Source of the DNA: a virus
IMG/VR virus record: IMGVR_UViG_3300032278_000048
Location: 1-35,675 of that record
Strand: one strand, 5' to 3'
Length of the DNA: 35,675 nt
Below, piece by piece: positions 26,983 through 34,730 of the stretch. A program made the translations under genes and the position numbers. Under the pieces are notes generated by a model that made no database searches, had not been told where the DNA came from, and saw nothing but the letters and a program-made list of their open reading frames with translations. Positions within the stretch are counted from its first letter, which is position 1, and each line of letters opens with the position of its first letter.

Positions 26983-28355
26983 ACGATGCCTTTTTTAATA
27001 ATGTAACTGATATTAAAAAAAAACTAAATCGAGTTAGCAGTAGTCTTTGTTTGGCTAAATGGTCGCAAGTAACTATACATTTACAAAATGGGCATACACA
27101 TAGTTGTCATCACCCAGGAACACATAAAGTACCATTAGAGGAATTAGTTAATAATCCTACAGCTTTACATAATACAAATTTTAAGAAAGCCCGGCGTAGA
27201 GAAATGTTAAATGGAAAACGCCCTAAAGAATGTCAGTATTGCTGGAATGTAGAAGATAGTCCTGGTGAGAATTTTAGTGATAGGCATTTTAAAAGTGCCG
27301 CAACGTGGTCTGAGCCTATGTTTGATGAGATTGTAAATGGTTCATATGATGCTAATCCTAATCCGAGATATCTTGAAGTTAGTTTCGGTAATGTTTGTAA
27401 TTTTAAATGTATGTATTGTTATCCTAACATTAGCAGTCAATGGTATGAAGAATCAAAACAATACGGCCCATATCCAACAAGTAGAAAATTTGGTAGTTTA
27501 GATCATTTAACACATCAAGATAAAACTCCAATACTTGAAAGAGAACATAATCCATATGTTGAAGCATTTTGGAAATGGTGGCCTGACTTATATAACTCAT
27601 TACATACATTTAGAATTACCGGCGGTGAGCCATTATTAAACAAAAATACTTTTAAGGTTTTAGAAGAGATTAATAAAAATCCACGAAAAGAACTTGAGCT
27701 AGCAATAAACACAAATATGTGTGTGCCAGATAAAAACTTTGATGATTTTATTAAACTTATAAAACCTATTTCAGAAGAGTTAGATGTTGTTTCAGTCTTT
27801 ACTAGTGTTGAAGCAACTTATCAACGTGCTGAATATATTCGGTATGGTTTAAATTATGAACAGTTCTGGAATAATATTGATAGGCTGTTAGAGGAAGTGC
27901 CTAGACTTTATATTGCTTTTATGTGTACATATAATGCGTTAAGTGTAACAAGTTTTACAGATTTTTTAAAGACAATATATAAAAAGAGAAAGGAGTTAAT
28001 AATTGATGAAAATCATAATGATTATCCTCAATTAATGGTAAGTATTCCGTATCTTCGTCACCCAGAATTTTTATCTATTAAAATGTTAGATGATTCGTTT
28101 GAAAAATATATTGCTGAAAGTGTTAGTTATATGAGAAATCATTTAGAGGATGATCAAACATCTGGATTTGTAGGATCTGAAATGGAGATGATGTCCCGGA
28201 TTTTAAATTGGTTTCAAGTAAAAAATAATGTTCCAATTGATCGTATTGATTTTGTAAAATATGTTAATGAGTATGATCGCCGAAAAGGAACAAATTTTTT
28301 AAAAACATTTCCAGAGTATGTTAAATTTTATGAGAGGTGTAAAGAATTATGTTAG
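26979..28355 (+). CDS. Radical SAM protein with N-terminal twitch-like cysteine domain
   Basis: Cys140, Cys144 and Cys147 (CNFKCMYC) give the CX3CX2C motif that holds the 4Fe-4S cluster for S-adenosylmethionine cleavage; TGGEPLL (214-220) is the SAM-binding GGEP motif. Upstream, Cys24, Cys43, Cys85 and Cys88, in the order CLAKW ... HSCHHP ... KECQYCW, fit the N-terminal twitch domain of the 'twitch domain-containing radical SAM' family, which is found in marine phages and bacteria and whose substrates are unknown to me. The 458-residue length is similar to the protein at 32201. It overlaps the neighbours on both sides (ATGA at the start, ATGTTAG at the end). An auxiliary iron-sulphur cluster is an inference from the extra cysteines. 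Confidence 0.85.
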   Translation: MNDAFFNNVTDIKKKLNRVSSSLCLAKWSQVTIHLQNGHTHSCHHPGTHKVPLEELVNNPTALHNTNFKKARRREMLNGKRPKECQYCWNVEDSPGENFSDRHFKSAATWSEPMFDEIVNGSYDANPNPRYLEVSFGNVCNFKCMYCYPNISSQWYEESKQYGPYPTSRKFGSLDHLTHQDKTPILEREHNPYVEAFWKWWPDLYNSLHTFRITGGEPLLNKNTFKVLEEINKNPRKELELAINTNMCVPDKNFDDFIKLIKPISEELDVVSVFTSVEATYQRAEYIRYGLNYEQFWNNIDRLLEEVPRLYIAFMCTYNALSVTSFTDFLKTIYKKRKELIIDENHNDYPQLMVSIPYLRHPEFLSIKMLDDSFEKYIAESVSYMRNHLEDDQTSGFVGSEMEMMSRILNWFQVKNNVPIDRIDFVKYVNEYDRRKGTNFLKTFPEYVKFYERCKELC

Positions 28356-29074
28356 AAATTTTTCATTTAAGTTATTATGAACCGTTTGCAGATGAGACAT
28401 ATCAAGCACTTTGTAAAAAATTTCCATGGGCAAAGAGAGTGTCCGGAGTTAAGGGAATTTTTTATGGGCACAAAGAATGTGCAAGACAATCTCTTACAAG
28501 TATGTTTTATGTTGTCGATGCTGATGCTATATTGGAAGAGGGTTTTGATTTTTCGTATACACCGCAAGATGATAAATTCTATTGGAGTAGTGTAAAACAG
28601 ACAGATTGTATACATGTATGGCGTTGTAAAAATTCTGTAAATGATCTTGTGTATGGGTATGGTGGAGTAAAATTATTCCCAACTGAGCCAGTTCGTAATG
28701 CAACAGATTGGCATATCGATTTTACTACTAGTGTTGCTGGTAAGTTTAAAGCAATGGAAGAAATAAGTAATTCAACATATATTAATTCAGATCCATTTTC
28801 AGCATTTAAAAGTGGCTTTAGAGAATGTACAAAACTTGCTTCGAGGGTTATTAAAGATCCTGAAGGATATTATAGTAGTGAAAATGATCCGCGTATTGTA
28901 GAATGGTTAAATGTATGGTGTACTAAAGGTGCAGATCGAGAAAACGGTGAATGGGCTATAACTGGTGCTAAAGCTGGAAGAACTTATGGCGAAATGCATA
29001 AAGGTAACACCGAAGCCCTTGATAAAATTAATGATAGAGATTGGTTGCAAGAACAATATAAACTCTATTGTTGA
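28349..29074 (+). CDS. Glycosyltransferase-like protein, shorter paralogue of 26077
   Basis: The plan follows the protein at 26077: EIFHLSYYEPFADETYQAL, PWAKRVSGVKGIFYGHKECA, then MFYVVDADAIL with Asp57-Ala-Asp59 as the DxD motif, NDLVYGYGGVKLFP, FSAFKSGFRECTKLA and GADRENGEWAITG. At 241 residues it lacks about 60 residues, mostly at the C-terminus. The start lies within the radical-SAM gene. Only two bases separate its stop from the -35 element of the promoter at 29077, so the operon ends here or continues through that promoter. No terminator is visible between them. Confidence 0.68.
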   Translation: MLEIFHLSYYEPFADETYQALCKKFPWAKRVSGVKGIFYGHKECARQSLTSMFYVVDADAILEEGFDFSYTPQDDKFYWSSVKQTDCIHVWRCKNSVNDLVYGYGGVKLFPTEPVRNATDWHIDFTTSVAGKFKAMEEISNSTYINSDPFSAFKSGFRECTKLASRVIKDPEGYYSSENDPRIVEWLNVWCTKGADRENGEWAITGAKAGRTYGEMHKGNTEALDKINDRDWLQEQYKLYC

Positions 29075-29076
29075 TG

Positions 29077-29105
29077 TTGACATTTTTGGTTTTATTTCGT
29101 ATAAT
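29077..29105 (+). promoter_or_regulatory. Perfect sigma70-consensus promoter
   Basis: TTGACA (29077-29082) and TATAAT (29100-29105) are both exact consensus hexamers with the optimal 17-base spacer. Initiation would fall near 29112, inside the purine-rich ribosome binding region, giving a very short leader. T4 early genes use strong host-sigma70 promoters like this, whereas late genes use TATAAATA boxes. It sits in a 50-base gap, the only real gap in the 23.5-34.7 kb region apart from the 14 bases at 32187. It should drive the repeat-methyltransferase gene and the radical-SAM genes after it. Confidence 0.85.
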
Positions 29106-29110
29106 ATAAA

Positions 29111-29118
29111 AGAGGTGA
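29111..29118 (+). promoter_or_regulatory. Strong Shine-Dalgarno for 29125
   Basis: AGAGGTGA is nearly the full complement of the 16S rRNA tail (GGAGGTGA), six bases before the ATG at 29125. Because the predicted transcription start is at about 29112, part of it could lie at the extreme 5' end of the mRNA. It fixes the start of the repeat protein. Confidence 0.8.
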
Positions 29119-29124
29119 TTTCTT

Positions 29125-31095
29125 ATGGAAGTACATGAAATATTAGATAGATATGAAATGTTATACAGTGACAAGATACCTGTATTAAGCGATTTAAGGC
29201 GGACAATTATTGATGAGGATCTTAGTAGTATTTTTAGAATTGCTACTAGTGTTTCAATGGATAAGGATGAAGTTGATGATTTAAGAAAGTCTGTAATGGA
29301 AAAAAACCCACATGCTATGTTTAGAGTTTTTTTGTTTTTTACTGCTCAAGGGTCATTAGGTACTGGACTTATTGATGAACTACGTAAAGTATTGAATGAA
29401 AAAAATCCTCGGTCTGTTTTTAGAATTTTTGAATATATTGGTATTACATCAGTTGATGATTTACGGAAAGCAATTACAGAGAAAAATCATCGTTCGGTTT
29501 TTAGATTAATGGATCATCTTGGAGCAACTACTGAAGATGATGATCTACGAAAAGCAATTACAGAGAAAAATTATCGATCAATATTCCGTGTATTTGATCA
29601 ATATGAATCATCGGAAAACTTAGATGATCTACGAAAAGCAATTACAGAGAAAAATCATCGATCTATATTTCGTGTGTTTGAACACCTTGGCCTGTACAAT
29701 TATCCCGGGTTAGGCCCGGCTATAGACAATTTGCGTAAAGCAATGACAGAGAAAAATTTAAATGCTGTATTTAGAATTTTTGAAGAGCATAAAGATGCTG
29801 ACTTGGATGATATTCGTAAAACTATTATAGAAGAAAACTTACATTCATTATTTAGGTTGTTAGAACATTTTCGTAAAACTCATAATAATTTAGATATACC
29901 GTTGGAAGATTTACGGAAAGCAATTGTTGAAGATAATTTACGTTCATTGTTTAGGCTGATTGAGAATGAAGATACTCTACCTGTTGAAGATTTACGAAAA
30001 GCAATAGTTGAAGATAATTTGCATTCTTTGTTTAGATTAATTGAACATAGAATTAGTCTTTCAGAGGAGAATACTGATTTGCTTAATATATCTATTCTTG
30101 TTCGGCAAGCATCTTTAGAAGATAATTTACATGCCTTTTTTAGATTACTTCCTTTAGTAGCAGATATTGTTGAGCACACTGAAATACTTGATGATTTGCG
30201 TAGAGGAATTGTTGAAGATAATATACATTCACTTTTTCGTGTGTTGTTATATTTTCAGGAGGTTGAGCAACTTCCGTTATCGATGCCAGTTGAAGATTTA
30301 CGGAAAGCTATTCTTGAAGATAATGTGTATTCAATTTTTAGAGTGTTAGCTCGAATTGATTCTGAGAACCGAGAAATGAATTCATTACGGCAAGCTGTAG
30401 TTAATAAAGAGATACGTAATTTGGTCAGTATATTTACTGACAATGAGGATGATGTTCCGCATTTATTTGATACATTACCAAAAGCATTAAAACATTTTCC
30501 TGAATCAAATTTGGAAGATGCATTTTCTCGTGGACAAATTTTAAGTAAAAAATGGCTTATTAGTGAATTAGTAGGTTTAGAACCAGAGCTTGGAACTGTG
30601 TTTATATGTGCTGGTTGGTATGCAACATTAGCATCTCTTTTGTTTGAATCAACTCTTAATATTGAAAAAATTAGATCATTTGATAGTGATGAGAATTGTT
30701 GGCAAATTGCAGATGCAATTAATAGACCATATGTGTTAGATGGATGGAAATTTAAAGCACAAACAGCCGATATTAATAATATTAACTATGCCGAGGAGCA
30801 TACTTATATAACACATAGATATGATCTCGAACCGCAAGAATTAACTGATACGCCAGACACAATTATTAATACAAGTTGTGAACATATAGAAAATTTTGAT
30901 AATTGGTATAGTAAAATACCTGCAGGTAAGTTAGTAGTATTACAGACAAATGATGATGATTCAATTGATGACCATATTAATTGTTCTCAAACACTTGAGG
31001 AGTTTAAAAATAGTTGTCCAATGGCACAAGAACTTTATTCAGGTGTTTTAAATCTTGATAGATATAATAGGCTTATGGTAATTGGATATCGATAA
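29125..31095 (+). CDS. Fourteen-repeat helical protein fused to a SAM-methyltransferase-like domain (656 residues)
   Basis: Residues 22-437 hold 14 copies of a repeat with core D-L-R-K-A-I-x-E-(K/D)-N-x-x-S-x-F-R-(V/L) and variable linkers, spaced 27-36 residues. The LR (or equivalent) positions are 24, 53, 86, 113, 141, 169, 203, 230, 263, 290, 326, 358, 392 and 421. Each unit looks like two short helices, so an alpha-alpha solenoid is likely. From about 466 comes a different domain: KKWLISELVG (475-484), GTVFICAGWYATLASLL (490-506) in the place of the SAM-binding loop, SFDSDENCW (518-526) with the acidic strand end, and DTIINTSCEHI (578-588) followed by KLVVLQTND. This resembles class I methyltransferases of marine phages, where the same GWY and NTSCEH patterns occur. 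I do not recognise the repeat. The catalytic state and the substrate are unknown. It is first behind the sigma70 promoter and its stop shares bases with the next start. Confidence 0.78.
   Translation: MEVHEILDRYEMLYSDKIPVLSDLRRTIIDEDLSSIFRIATSVSMDKDEVDDLRKSVMEKNPHAMFRVFLFFTAQGSLGTGLIDELRKVLNEKNPRSVFRIFEYIGITSVDDLRKAITEKNHRSVFRLMDHLGATTEDDDLRKAITEKNYRSIFRVFDQYESSENLDDLRKAITEKNHRSIFRVFEHLGLYNYPGLGPAIDNLRKAMTEKNLNAVFRIFEEHKDADLDDIRKTIIEENLHSLFRLLEHFRKTHNNLDIPLEDLRKAIVEDNLRSLFRLIENEDTLPVEDLRKAIVEDNLHSLFRLIEHRISLSEENTDLLNISILVRQASLEDNLHAFFRLLPLVADIVEHTEILDDLRRGIVEDNIHSLFRVLLYFQEVEQLPLSMPVEDLRKAILEDNVYSIFRVLARIDSENREMNSLRQAVVNKEIRNLVSIFTDNEDDVPHLFDTLPKALKHFPESNLEDAFSRGQILSKKWLISELVGLEPELGTVFICAGWYATLASLLFESTLNIEKIRSFDSDENCWQIADAINRPYVLDGWKFKAQTADINNINYAEEHTYITHRYDLEPQELTDTPDTIINTSCEHIENFDNWYSKIPAGKLVVLQTNDDDSIDDHINCSQTLEEFKNSCPMAQELYSGVLNLDRYNRLMVIGYR
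29188..30435 (+). repeat. Fourteen LRKAIxExNxxSxFR protein repeats
   Basis: Two subtypes are evident. Units 3-7 read mostly I-T-E-K-N or close to it; units 9, 10, 12 and 13 read I-V/L-E-D-N. Unit 11 (VRQASLEDNLHAFFRLL) and unit 14 (LRQAVVNKEIRNLVSIF) are degenerate, as expected at capping or junction positions. The conserved Arg after Phe (FR) is kept in all but the last unit, and the E-x-N triplet in most. Confidence 0.85.
29455..29706 (+). repeat. Three tandem 84-base units inside the repeat protein gene
   Basis: Units start at 29455, 29539 and 29623. The second and third share their first 33 bases exactly, and the first differs from them by only a few bases in that stretch. The remainder of each unit has diverged. 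This is the only part of the gene where the DNA itself is still nearly identical, so it marks the most recent expansion. Confidence 0.8.
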
Positions 31096-32186
31096 TGTAT
31101 TCTTATGATGATATAAGGACAGTACATTTAGAAATTACACAACGCTGTCAGGCGGCGTGTCCTATGTGTGATCGTAATCAAAATGGTGGTGATGAAAATC
31201 AACACATGACTGATGCTGAGTTATCATTAGAAGATTGCAAAAAGATTTTTAGTGTTCCGTTCATTAAACAATTAAAAACAATGTATATGTGTGGCAACTT
31301 GGGAGATCCAATTGTTGCTAAGGATACATTGGAAGTATTTGCATACTTTAGAGAACATAATCCTACCATGTGGCTAAGCATGAATACTAATGCTGGCGCA
31401 CAAAAAGAAGAATGGTGGGAACAACTTGCTAAAATTTTTGGACGGATGGGTGCAGTTATTTTTAGTGTTGATGGATTAAAAGATACTAACCATTTGTATA
31501 GGCAAAATGTTAATTGGGAAATTGTTGAACGTAGTATGAGAGCATTTATTCGTGCAGGAGGTAGGGCACGTTGGGATTATATTATTTTTGAACATAATGA
31601 ACATCAAGTTGATAAAGCAGAAAAATTAGCAGCTGTAATGGGTTTTGAAAAATTTATGAAAAAGAAAACTGGACGTTTCTTTAGTAGTGCAACATTTAAA
31701 GGAAAGGATAAGCATCAAGCAGTAAATCGTAAAGGTGCTGAAACTCAAACTCTTAAAAAACCCAAAGAAGAAAAATTTTTAAACAAGGCAACTGAAAAAG
31801 AGAATCAGTTAGTAAAACAATATGGTAGTATGATGGATTATTATGATACATGTCAGGTAGATTGTAAAGTTGCCGGAGTAGAAAAAAATATTTTTATAAC
31901 TGCTGAAGGGTTGCTAATGCCTTGTTGTTGGACAGCTGGTCGTATGTATAAATGGTGGCATAATGATCCAACAGTTGAACAAGTTTGGGATTTTATTAAT
32001 AGAGCCGGTGGTAAAGAAGGAATTAATGTTGTTAATAACAGGCTTGAAGATGTTATTAATAGTAGTGGTTTGTTGCAAGATATTAAAAATAGTTGGTCAT
32101 TAAGTAGTTTATCTGAAGGGAAATTGGGCGTTTGTTCTCAGAAGTGCGGTACAGAGTTCGATCCGTTTGCTGAGCAATTTAGATAA
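31095..32186 (+). CDS. Radical SAM / SPASM-type protein, paralogue of 33594
   Basis: Cys18, Cys22 and Cys25 (CQAACPMC) are the CX3CX2C cluster ligands. In place of GGEP is GNLGDP (67-72). FSVDGLKDTNHLYR (123-136) is shared with the protein at 33594. The C-terminal part has Cys253, Cys257, Cys277, Cys278, Cys347 and Cys351, with the SPASM-like run IFITAEGLLMPCCW, able to hold at least one auxiliary cluster. SPASM enzymes usually modify peptides or proteins. A Lys-rich stretch at about 186-232 (KKKTGRFF ... KKPKEEKF) may be a flexible insert or nucleic-acid or peptide contact. The start shares bases with the stop of the repeat-methyltransferase gene. Confidence 0.85.
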   Translation: MYSYDDIRTVHLEITQRCQAACPMCDRNQNGGDENQHMTDAELSLEDCKKIFSVPFIKQLKTMYMCGNLGDPIVAKDTLEVFAYFREHNPTMWLSMNTNAGAQKEEWWEQLAKIFGRMGAVIFSVDGLKDTNHLYRQNVNWEIVERSMRAFIRAGGRARWDYIIFEHNEHQVDKAEKLAAVMGFEKFMKKKTGRFFSSATFKGKDKHQAVNRKGAETQTLKKPKEEKFLNKATEKENQLVKQYGSMMDYYDTCQVDCKVAGVEKNIFITAEGLLMPCCWTAGRMYKWWHNDPTVEQVWDFINRAGGKEGINVVNNRLEDVINSSGLLQDIKNSWSLSSLSEGKLGVCSQKCGTEFDPFAEQFR

Positions 32187-32200
32187 CACTAAATATTACT

Positions 32201-33601
32201 ATGAGCAAATATCCTTCGGATACATTTTGTATTCTTCCATGGGTGCATTTAAGTACCCGTCCTAATGGGCATATGAGAGTTTGCTGTACAGCAAATGCCT
32301 CAAGTGTTGGCCCAACCAATGATAGAGAATTTGGAGGCGAAGTCGGCATCCTTAAAGGTGCTGATGGTAAGCCTGCTAATTTAAATCATAGTGATTTTTT
32401 AAGTAGTTGGAATAATGACTACATGAAAAATACCCGACTGCAAATGCTTAACGGTGAGAAGCCACCATCGTGCCTAAAATGTTATAAAGAAGAAGATGCT
32501 GGTCATAATAGTAAACGCATGTGGGAAACTGACTATTGGGCAAAACGAGTTGACGTAGATGAACTACTTGCAGAGACCGAAGCCGACGGCAGTACTCCTC
32601 CTAAAGTTCGTTATATTGATATGCGGTTTGGTACTAAATGTAATCTTAAATGTGTAATGTGTTCACCACATGATAGTTCATTGTGGGTTAAAGATTGGAA
32701 CACACTATACCCACAGATTGAAAATGAAACATTAAAACAAACAATGATGTGGGAAAATAAAGGAAAGACTAATCATGCTTCTTATAATTGGCATAAAACT
32801 AATCCTGTGTTTTGGGAACAGTTATATGAACAAATACCGCATATGCGACAATTATATTTTGCCGGAGGCGAGCCATTAATTATTGATGAACACTACACAT
32901 TATTAGAACGTGTTATTGAAATGGGTTATGCTGATCAGATGGAAATACGATACAACAGTAATGGTGTTGAATGGCGAGATGATTTATTTGACTTATGGAG
33001 TCATTTTAAATTAGTAAGGTTTCATTATAGTGTTGATGACATTGGCGAACGCAATGATTACGTTAGGTTTCCAAGTAAATGGGAAAGGAACGAAGAAGTG
33101 TTTAATATTTTAGACACCGAAACAGGAGACAATACTGAAGTAACAATTGCTTGTGCAGTTCAGGCATTAAACATACATTACATACCAGATTTTCTAAAAT
33201 GGAAACTTGAATATGGTTTTAAGAAAATTAATATGTGGCCCTTTGGTGCAGGCGGCATTAACTATCATTTTGTGTATCATCCACCGCATCTTAATGTTAA
33301 GATATTACCTGCTTGGTTTAAAGATGAAGTTGAACGTAAGTATGAAGAATTTATTCCATGGTGGGAAGAAAATTGGGAAAAAGGTGTTCCTAGTTGGTAT
33401 AAAGGAAAAGTTACACAAGACCAGTGGCGTACTGCAAGTTATGGTGTGAGTCGTTTACGTGGTATGGTTAGTTTTATGAAAGCGGAAGATTGGTCGCAGC
33501 GTATGGTAGAATTTAGAGAATACATTACTAAACTTGATAAATTGCGTGGTACAGATTTTTGTAAAACATTTCCTGAAATGGCTAGGTTGTTAGATGAGTA
33601 A
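32201..33601 (+). CDS. Twitch-domain radical SAM protein
   Basis: FCILPWVHLSTRPNGHMRVCC (9-29) and the pair CLKC (91-94) followed by an EEDAGHNSKR segment are the N-terminal twitch signature; Cys10, Cys28/29, Cys91 and Cys94 are candidate cluster ligands. The radical-SAM motif is CNLKCVMC (Cys147, Cys151, Cys154) and FAGGEPLI carries the GGEP motif. RYNSNG and HYSVDDIGERNDYVR follow in the expected barrel positions. It has 466 residues and is a diverged relative of the protein at 26979. Fourteen bases separate it from the previous gene, with no clear Shine-Dalgarno; ACTAAATA at 32188 matches the late core at 6 of 8 positions, too weak to call. Two different radical-SAM subtypes side by side suggest sequential steps. 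Confidence 0.87.
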   Translation: MSKYPSDTFCILPWVHLSTRPNGHMRVCCTANASSVGPTNDREFGGEVGILKGADGKPANLNHSDFLSSWNNDYMKNTRLQMLNGEKPPSCLKCYKEEDAGHNSKRMWETDYWAKRVDVDELLAETEADGSTPPKVRYIDMRFGTKCNLKCVMCSPHDSSLWVKDWNTLYPQIENETLKQTMMWENKGKTNHASYNWHKTNPVFWEQLYEQIPHMRQLYFAGGEPLIIDEHYTLLERVIEMGYADQMEIRYNSNGVEWRDDLFDLWSHFKLVRFHYSVDDIGERNDYVRFPSKWERNEEVFNILDTETGDNTEVTIACAVQALNIHYIPDFLKWKLEYGFKKINMWPFGAGGINYHFVYHPPHLNVKILPAWFKDEVERKYEEFIPWWEENWEKGVPSWYKGKVTQDQWRTASYGVSRLRGMVSFMKAEDWSQRMVEFREYITKLDKLRGTDFCKTFPEMARLLDE

Positions 33602-34730
33602 TCAATATTCACCTAATTATACTGGGGTTCAAATTGCGTTAAGTACAAATTGTAATCTGTTATGCCCAGGTTGTAATAGAACACATTTTGACGATGATAA
33701 GTTTAGTTTGAATCCGATCGTTACTAAGAATCAGTTTTTAGATAAACAAGTTTTACTTGATTTTGTAAAAAATAAAGCTAGTGCTTGGTTAACAAATATT
33801 GAGTTTGCTGGATTAGTTGATGACCCATTATCTTATCCGTGGTTGCTTGAACTTCTTAATGAAGTATTAGAAATAAAACCGTCACTTCGTATAACTTTTC
33901 ATACAAATGCAAGTTTACGAACACCAGATTATTTTGTAAAATTAGCAACAATATTGAAACAGTTTAATGGACATTCGGTTAATTTTAGTGTTGACGGGTT
34001 GCGAGATACAAATCATTTATATCGTGTTGGAGCAAAATGGGATAAAATAATGGAAAATGCTAAAGCATTTATAGGTGCAGGTGGTAGTGCAACATGGCAG
34101 TTTATTATTTTTCCATGGAATAAACATCAAGTAGATGATATAAAAATGTTAGCTAATGAAATGGGATTTTCATCTGTTATTATTCGTAATAATCGAGATT
34201 CGTTTTTGGATAATTTAAAATTTTCATCCACTGGCACTAATGATAAACCTTGGTATAATATAAAACAACAGCATACAACTAGTTATTATGTGAAAGTTCG
34301 CCCAGTTGAAGAAATGTTAGAAGATTTTAATGAGAGATTAGAAGAGAATAGTTTTTCTATGCCGTATAATATTGATTGTATATGGCATAATGATAGTAAA
34401 ATTTATATTAGTTATGATGGCACTGTTTGGCCTTGTTGTTATATTGCATTTGATTCATTGAGAAATCCCAAAAGGAAAGAATTGCAAGAATCAAAATTTT
34501 CAATCTATGAGAAGAATTTTAATAATTTATATCATTATTCAATTGATGAAATTATGTCTAAAGAACCATTTTCATCAGATATATTAAATAGTATTACTAA
34601 TGAAAAAGAGCACGGATTAGGTAAAATTGATGCTTATTATACTTGTATTGATACTTGTTCAACAAGAGGTTTTGAATTAAAACCAAACCATATGCAGGCA
34701 CATAAGACTTATGACTATGACATCAATTGA
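33594..34730 (+). CDS. Radical SAM / SPASM-type protein, paralogue of 31095
   Basis: Cys20, Cys24 and Cys27 (CNLLCPGC) are the cluster ligands; the GGEP position reads GLVDDP (73-78), similar to GNLGDP in the protein at 31095. FSVDGLRDTNHLYR (131-144) is nearly identical to that paralogue, as is the FIxAGGxAxW segment. The C-terminal Cys262, Cys281, Cys282, Cys351 and Cys355, with KIYISYDGTVWPCCY, form a SPASM-like domain with one fewer upstream Cys than its paralogue. The start lies inside the stop region of the twitch gene, so the two are probably translated together. The next gene starts inside its 3' end. Confidence 0.85.
   Translation: MSNQYSPNYTGVQIALSTNCNLLCPGCNRTHFDDDKFSLNPIVTKNQFLDKQVLLDFVKNKASAWLTNIEFAGLVDDPLSYPWLLELLNEVLEIKPSLRITFHTNASLRTPDYFVKLATILKQFNGHSVNFSVDGLRDTNHLYRVGAKWDKIMENAKAFIGAGGSATWQFIIFPWNKHQVDDIKMLANEMGFSSVIIRNNRDSFLDNLKFSSTGTNDKPWYNIKQQHTTSYYVKVRPVEEMLEDFNERLEENSFSMPYNIDCIWHNDSKIYISYDGTVWPCCYIAFDSLRNPKRKELQESKFSIYEKNFNNLYHYSIDEIMSKEPFSSDILNSITNEKEHGLGKIDAYYTCIDTCSTRGFELKPNHMQAHKTYDYDIN

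Noticed and set aside
29188-30435. Regular DNA repeats considered as a CRISPR-like array
   Set aside because: The period keeps the reading frame, the repeats translate into a conserved protein core, and the DNA identity decays away from the codons that matter.
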